DNA from: Ruminococcaceae bacterium UBA2719
GTDB taxonomy: Bacteria > Bacillota > Clostridia > Oscillospirales > Acutalibacteraceae
Assembly (NCBI GenBank): GCA_002353935.1
Contig: DEKP01000013.1
Span: 47,927 to 57,564, forward strand
Reading direction: 5' to 3'
DNA length: 9,638 nt
Made by a program: the position numbers and the translations under genes. Under the pieces are notes generated by a model that was not told the DNA's origin, did not search any database, and saw nothing but the letters and a program-made list of their open reading frames with translations. The stretch's first letter is position 1; each line of letters starts with the position of its first letter. Positions 5,419 to 9,638 of this stretch are shown here, one piece after another.

Positions 5419-5485
5419 AAATGTGTCGTTTGTTTTTTGTAACCATACTAAACGACACATTTTTATATCTATTTTTTATTTTTTT
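5419..5485 (+). terminator. Strong terminator after the radical SAM gene
   Basis: AAATGTGTCGTTT (5419-5431) pairs perfectly over 13 bp with AAACGACACATTT (5450-5462), with an 18-base loop. T-rich DNA follows (TTTTTATATC, then long T runs to 5485). It begins 28 bases after the stop. The large loop is unusual for an intrinsic terminator. It isolates the metF operon from upstream transcription. Confidence 0.8.
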
Positions 5486-5492
5486 AAATCTG

Positions 5493-5522
5493 TTGTCTTA
5501 TTATGATAAAATGTGATATAAT
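5493..5522 (+). promoter_or_regulatory. Sigma-A promoter of the metF operon
   Basis: TTGTCT (5493-5498), an 18-base spacer, and a consensus TATAAT (5517-5522) preceded by TGA, an extended -10. The start near 5529 gives a leader of about 45 bases, too short for an S-box (SAM-I) or T-box element. Confidence 0.7.
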
Positions 5523-5538
5523 ATTTTTTAAACTTAGA

Positions 5539-5552
5539 GTTTTTATAAAAAC
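5539..5552. repeat. 14-base perfect palindrome in the metF leader
   Basis: GTTTTTATAAAAAC is a perfect palindrome about 10 bases downstream of the predicted transcription start. It overlaps a second small dyad, AAACT-TAG-AGTTT (5530-5542). Either could be an operator; as RNA hairpins both are weak. Confidence 0.4.
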
Positions 5553-5573
5553 AATTAATAACAGAGGCAAAAA

Positions 5574-6437
5574 ATGAAAATATCACAGATATTTAAAAAC
5601 ACAGACAGAACTATTTTTTCCGTAGAAATATTCCCCCCTAAAAAATATTCTCCTATTGAATCAGTTTACAATAAGCTTGAAGAAATTTGCGAGATAAAAC
5701 CGGATTTTATAAGTGTTACTTATGGTGCAGGCGGCAAAGGCGACCAGAATCAAACCTGTGAAATAGCATCTAAAATAAAAAATGAATTTAAAGTTGAATC
5801 CGTAGCTCATTTAACCTGTATAAACAGTACAAAAGAACATATTGATTGGCAGCTTGAAAATTTTAAAAATAATAACATAGAAAACATCTTAGCCTTACGC
5901 GGAGATTATATGAACGGCGTTGAACCTAAAAACGATTTTCTATATGCAAGCGATTTGTGCGCCTATATAAAAGAAAAAGGAAACTTTGATGTTGCAGGAG
6001 CATGTTACCCCGAAGTTCATATCCAAGCCAAAGACGAGGTCGAAGATATACTTAACCTGAAAAAGAAGGTTGACGCAGGCGCAGAGCATCTTATAAGCCA
6101 GCTGTTTTTTGACAATAGCGTTTTCTATCGTTTCTTAGAGCGTTCAAAAATCGCCGGAATAAATGTACCAATTGAAGCGGGAATTATGCCTGTCACAAAT
6201 AAAAATCAAATTGAAAAAATGGTATCTATGTGCGGAGCAAGTTTGCCTGCAAAATTTTCAAAAATCATGCAAAAATATGAAAACAAACCCGAAGCCTTGT
6301 GCGATGCAGGTATCGCCTATGCTGTTGAGCAGATTGTAGACTTGATTGCAAACGGTGTTGACGGCGTTCATTTATACGCTATGAACAATCCTTATGTCGT
6401 TCAAAGAATTTTTAATTCTATATCCAGCTTATTATGA
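5574..6437 (+). CDS. metF: 5,10-methylenetetrahydrofolate reductase
   Basis: A 287-residue flavoprotein that reduces 5,10-methylene-THF to 5-methyl-THF, the methyl donor for the MetH encoded downstream. ATG at 5574 has AGAGG 6 bases upstream. Length and motifs fit a bacterial MetF TIM barrel: SVEIFPPK with the likely catalytic E18 (E28 in E. coli), VTYGAGG (48-54), HLTC (79-82), LRGD (108-111), QLFFD (176-180), EAGIMP (201-206) and LYAMN (267-271). No C-terminal fusion and no metV partner are seen, so the electron donor (NADH or another) is not evident. It is the first gene of the methionine operon, and its stop overlaps the next start by ATGA. Confidence 0.97.
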   Translation: MKISQIFKNTDRTIFSVEIFPPKKYSPIESVYNKLEEICEIKPDFISVTYGAGGKGDQNQTCEIASKIKNEFKVESVAHLTCINSTKEHIDWQLENFKNNNIENILALRGDYMNGVEPKNDFLYASDLCAYIKEKGNFDVAGACYPEVHIQAKDEVEDILNLKKKVDAGAEHLISQLFFDNSVFYRFLERSKIAGINVPIEAGIMPVTNKNQIEKMVSMCGASLPAKFSKIMQKYENKPEALCDAGIAYAVEQIVDLIANGVDGVHLYAMNNPYVVQRIFNSISSLL

Positions 6438-7078
6438 TAGAACTAAAAAAACTCAGCCGTAAGGAAACAATACGTTATCTGGGCGGATCCAAAGTAAATC
6501 CAAACGAAAAAATAGAAACTATGATGGACATTTGCGAACAGCAAATTCTCTCATTGGCAAAACCAAAATATCTATACAAAGTAATATCTTTGCCTTTTGA
6601 AAAAATTGTAACAGGCAACGATATAGAAAACTTGCTTACGGGCTGCGATAAAGCGGTTGTTATGTGTGCGACACTTGGCAATGATATTGACAAACTTATC
6701 CGATCTACACAGATATCGGATATGGCTAAAGCTGTAGTAATTGACAGTATGGCAAACGTTGCTATAGAGCAATTGTGTAATAAAGTAGACGAACTGATTA
6801 TACAGACCTATCCAAATTTATATATGACATATCGCTTTAGTCCCGGATACGGAGATTATCATATCAAAATGCAAAAGTTTATTTTAAATTTGCTTGACGC
6901 TCAAAGAAAAATCGGACTTACAACTAACGATAATTTTCTTTTGATTCCGTCAAAATCCGTAACAGCTGTTGCGGGACTTTCAAAAAAACCTATAAAACAA
7001 AAAAATCGAGGCTGCGTGTGTTGCAATATGCGCGCTTCCTGCAAATATAAAGAAAGCGGAGAACACTGTGGATTTTAA
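6434..7078 (+). CDS. Stand-alone methionine synthase reactivation subunit (MetH activation domain)
   Basis: A 214-residue protein equivalent to the C-terminal activation domain of MetH (PF02965 type), here a separate gene. In the cell it should bind SAM and, with a low-potential reductant, re-methylate inactive cob(II)alamin on the MetH subunit. The SAM-binding RxxxGY motif is RFSPGYGD (R134, G138, Y139). It is followed by the usual helix LNLLDAQRKIG and the LLIPSKSVTAVAGLS strand (169-183). The C-terminus has a cysteine cluster (C194, C196, C197, C203, C212) not found in the E. coli domain. It starts inside the metF stop (ATGA) with no good ribosome binding site, so its translation depends on coupling, and it overlaps metH by 11 bases. 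Placing it between metF and metH supports the function directly. Confidence 0.9.
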   Translation: MIELKKLSRKETIRYLGGSKVNPNEKIETMMDICEQQILSLAKPKYLYKVISLPFEKIVTGNDIENLLTGCDKAVVMCATLGNDIDKLIRSTQISDMAKAVVIDSMANVAIEQLCNKVDELIIQTYPNLYMTYRFSPGYGDYHIKMQKFILNLLDAQRKIGLTTNDNFLLIPSKSVTAVAGLSKKPIKQKNRGCVCCNMRASCKYKESGEHCGF

Positions 7079-9458
7079 AAATTACTATAAGAACAAAGAA
7101 TTCGTTTTACTGGACGGCGCAATGGGAACTATGATACAAAAAAGCAAAGTCGAATTTGACCATGTTCCCGAAGCTCTAAATATAACTCATCCTAAGCTTA
7201 TAGAATCTTTTCATAAGTCTTATATCAACGCAGGCGCTGATATAATATATTCAAACACTTTCGGTGCAAATGCATATAAGCTCAAAGAGAGTGGATATAC
7301 CGTTGCCGAAATAATCCGCTCAGGGATTGAGATAGCAAAAAAAGCCGTAAGCGGTACATCTTCTTTAGTAGCGCTTGATATAGGACCTATAGGTATGCTT
7401 TTAGAGCCGGCAGGTGCGCTGACTTTTGACGAGGCTTATGAGTATTTTAAAGAGCAAATTATAGCAGGCTGTGATGCAGATATAATTGTTTTTGAAACAA
7501 TGACGGATTTGTACGAGCTCAAAGCCGCCATCCTCGCCGCTAAAGAAAACTCTGATAAACCAATAATCGCAACCATGACATTTGAGAGCAGCGGTCGAAC
7601 ATTTACCGGAGTTCTGCCGTCTTGTGCTGCAATTACGCTTTCTTCACTTGGCGTTGACGCCATCGGTCTTAACTGCTCTTTAGGTCCGAAAGACTTAGAG
7701 CCTATAATCGCTCAAATGACCAAATATACAGACCTACCACTTGTTGTTAAAGCAAACGCCGGGTTGCCTGACCCAAACAGCAACACTTATGATATTTTAC
7801 CAAAGCAATATTCAGAGTATGTTCTCGATTTACTGAAATACGGTGTAAAGTTTGTTGGAGGATGCTGTGGAACAACCCCGGAATATATCAGTGCGATCAA
7901 AGCCTCGTTAAACGGCAAAAAATTTCAACCTTACAAAAAAAGCGTCAAATCAGCTGTTTGCAGCGCAAGCACTTGCGTTGAAATAGACTCTCCGAGAATC
8001 GTAGGTGAAAGAATTAATCCTACAGGTAAAAAGCGATTTAAACAAGCGCTCATTGACAATGATATCGACTATATTCTCAAACAAGCTTTAAGTCAAATAA
8101 GCGCCGGAGCTCAAATTCTCGACGTAAACGTAGGACTTCCCGAAATTGACGAAACAGATATGATAAAACGTGTTATAAAATCAATACAAAGCATTTGCGA
8201 CACTCCGCTTCAAATTGATTCATCGAGCGCAGAGGCCTTAGAATGCGGACTGCGTTATTATAACGGAAAGCCTATAGTAAACTCGGTCAACGGTGAAGAA
8301 AAAAGCCTCTCCAGCGTCCTCCCTCTTGTAAAAAAATACGGTGCTGCAGTAATCGGCCTTACGCTTGACAAAGGCGGTATCCCTAAAAGTGCAGAAGAAA
8401 GATTTTTGATTGCTAAAAAAATAGTAGAGCGCGCAGAAGCTATGGGGATTGACCGAAACGATGTTTATATAGACTGTTTAACTCTTACAGTTTCCGCTCA
8501 ACAAGAAGGTTGCGTTGAAACGCTAAAAGCGCTATCAAAGGTAAAATCTGAACTCGGATGTAAAACTTGTTTAGGTGTATCGAACATTTCATTCGGTCTG
8601 CCTAACCGAGAACTTGTCAACAGAACTTTTTTGACTATGGCATTGGAAAGAGGGCTTGATTTACCAATAATCAATCCTAATATTGAATCTATGTCCGGCG
8701 CTGTACATGCATATAAAGTTCTCTCAGGTATAGACAAAAACTGCGTAGATTTCATAAATAAATATAACGACTTTGTGCAAACTCCGCAAGCATCAGCTCA
8801 AACAACCGATATTGATGTTTCCACCGCTGTATTAAATGGTTTGAAAAACGAAGGAGAATCAGCTATCAAAAAACTCCTTTCTGACAACACAGAGCCGATG
8901 GAAATAGTAAACAATTTGCTGATTCCTGCTCTTGACAAGGTTGGAGAAGATTTTGAAGCAAATAAAATCTTCCTTCCTCAGCTGATTCAAAGCGCAAACG
9001 TTGCTCAAAAATGCTTTGAAGTTATAAAAAATCATATATCAAAAAACAGCACCAACGCTCCTGTTAGCAAGGGAAAAATTATTCTTGCTACAGTAAAAGG
9101 CGACATTCATGATATCGGCAAAAACATTGTTAAAGTTTTGCTTGATAATTACGGATATACAGTTGTTGACTTAGGCAAAGACGTTGACCCTGAAATTATT
9201 GTGGAAACCGCGATAAAACAAAACATACATATGATAGGACTTTCTGCCTTGATGACAACTACTCTAAAAAGCATGGAAGACACTATAAGTCTGATAAGAG
9301 CTTCCAAAGAATTACAAAATTCCGACGGTACAAGCAAGTGCGTTATCTTTGTAGGCGGCGCTGTCTTAACAAAGGATTACGCTGAAAAAATCGGTGCAGA
9401 TTACTATTGTAAAGATGCAAAAGAAAGCGTAGATACAGCAAAGCTTGTGCTTGGATAA
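7068..9458 (+). CDS. metH: Cobalamin-dependent methionine synthase, subunit lacking the activation domain
   Basis: A 796-residue MetH that moves the methyl group of 5-methyl-THF to homocysteine through cobalamin. The start is GTG at 7068, with GGAGA 5 bases upstream; the next ATG is inside the conserved LLDGAMGTMIQ. Domains in order are as follows. Homocysteine binding is at about 8-285, with zinc ligands C203 (GLNCS) and C266-C267 (GGCCGTTP). Pterin binding is at about 310-565 (RIVGERINPTG, DVNVGLPEID, PLQIDSS). The cobalamin cap is at about 580-660 (FLPQLIQSANVAQ), and the Rossmann cobalamin domain at about 668-796. The last has DIHDIGK, with H681 as the lower axial ligand, then GLSALMT and FVGGAVLT. 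It ends where E. coli MetH (about 1227 residues) continues with its activation domain; that domain is the preceding gene. Confidence 0.97.
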   Translation: MDFKNYYKNKEFVLLDGAMGTMIQKSKVEFDHVPEALNITHPKLIESFHKSYINAGADIIYSNTFGANAYKLKESGYTVAEIIRSGIEIAKKAVSGTSSLVALDIGPIGMLLEPAGALTFDEAYEYFKEQIIAGCDADIIVFETMTDLYELKAAILAAKENSDKPIIATMTFESSGRTFTGVLPSCAAITLSSLGVDAIGLNCSLGPKDLEPIIAQMTKYTDLPLVVKANAGLPDPNSNTYDILPKQYSEYVLDLLKYGVKFVGGCCGTTPEYISAIKASLNGKKFQPYKKSVKSAVCSASTCVEIDSPRIVGERINPTGKKRFKQALIDNDIDYILKQALSQISAGAQILDVNVGLPEIDETDMIKRVIKSIQSICDTPLQIDSSSAEALECGLRYYNGKPIVNSVNGEEKSLSSVLPLVKKYGAAVIGLTLDKGGIPKSAEERFLIAKKIVERAEAMGIDRNDVYIDCLTLTVSAQQEGCVETLKALSKVKSELGCKTCLGVSNISFGLPNRELVNRTFLTMALERGLDLPIINPNIESMSGAVHAYKVLSGIDKNCVDFINKYNDFVQTPQASAQTTDIDVSTAVLNGLKNEGESAIKKLLSDNTEPMEIVNNLLIPALDKVGEDFEANKIFLPQLIQSANVAQKCFEVIKNHISKNSTNAPVSKGKIILATVKGDIHDIGKNIVKVLLDNYGYTVVDLGKDVDPEIIVETAIKQNIHMIGLSALMTTTLKSMEDTISLIRASKELQNSDGTSKCVIFVGGAVLTKDYAEKIGADYYCKDAKESVDTAKLVLG

Positions 9459-9638
9459 CAAAGAAAAAGAGTTGTGTTTTGCCCGCTCAAACAAAAAGCT
9501 CGCTGCCATTTTTAGCAAAAAAATATTCCTCTACGCTGTTTATCAACGCAAATGAAGATATCTCTTTAAAAAATGAGATCGGATATAAATTCACTTGACA
9601 AAAATCATAATTTATAAATCAAAACCACCCGTTGAACG
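9459..9638. other. Unassigned 3' end of the window
   Basis: No gene, terminator or promoter can be supported here. No hairpin with a T-run follows metH, so the operon may continue beyond the window. A TTG-started frame of 34 codons (9451-9555) and a minus-strand frame of similar length look no better than chance; see findings and rejected items. Confidence 0.4.

Noticed and set aside
5243..5506. Plus-strand frame of 87 codons
   Set aside because: It is out of frame inside the radical SAM gene and runs through the terminator; low-complexity Phe/Ile end.
9488..9595. Minus-strand short frame (GTG start, about 35 codons)
   Set aside because: No ribosome binding site and no recognised similarity; the plus-strand frames over the same bases look equally protein-like.
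9595..9618. TTGACA followed by TATAAA near the right edge
   Set aside because: The spacer is only 12 bases, too short for a sigma-A promoter, and no -10 lies at 16-18 bases.
1..9638. CRISPR array, tRNA, rRNA or insertion sequence
   Set aside because: I found no regularly spaced repeats, cloverleaf-like sequence, rRNA-like segment, transposase motif or terminal inverted repeat pair in the window.

Overview
The window is AT-rich and looks like an anaerobic, endospore-forming member of the Clostridia (Firmicutes). The evidence is an intact cotJABC spore-coat operon, strong AGGAGG and GGTGA ribosome binding sites, extended -10 promoters, a radical SAM protein of the PflX group, and a MetH split in the way seen in anaerobes. 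A gut Oscillospirales-type organism is a reasonable guess, but nothing here fixes the genus.

The layout is divergent around a gene-free region at about 3825-4180. Leftward (minus strand) there are three blocks. First is a 367-residue sugar-kinase-like ASKHA protein (2721-3824), closed by a hairpin terminator. Second is cotJA-cotJB-cotJC (1496-2587), with a possible sigma-E promoter upstream and another terminator downstream. Third is a GNAT acetyltransferase coupled by an ATGA overlap to a lipoprotein FAD:protein FMN transferase (ApbE) that runs off the left edge. The apbE reading frame has no stop inside the window.

Rightward (plus strand) come a 76-residue small protein (4181-4411), a PflX-like radical SAM protein (4525-5391) ended by a strong hairpin terminator, and then a three-gene methionine operon. 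That operon, with its own near-consensus promoter, is metF (5574-6437), a free-standing MetH reactivation subunit (6434-7078), and a MetH catalytic and cobalamin subunit without the reactivation domain (7068-9458). MetF makes 5-methyl-THF, MetH uses it to methylate homocysteine through cobalamin, and the separate subunit should re-methylate oxidised cobalamin with SAM. The genes overlap, so the proteins are probably made in coordinated amounts. The last 180 bases contain no gene I can support.

The most unusual item is the protein at 2721-3824. Its sequence motifs are those of a ROK-family sugar kinase but in rotated order: adenosine and connect-2 motifs come first, then phosphate-1, connect-1 and phosphate-2 at the C-terminus. 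I read this as a circular permutation of the ROK fold. The intergenic region between it and the 76-residue gene also carries several clean dyads: a 26-base one in the kinase leader, a 16-base one between the divergent promoters, and two 15-base GTGA-N7-TCAC copies exactly 70 bases apart, the first on top of a predicted -10 box.
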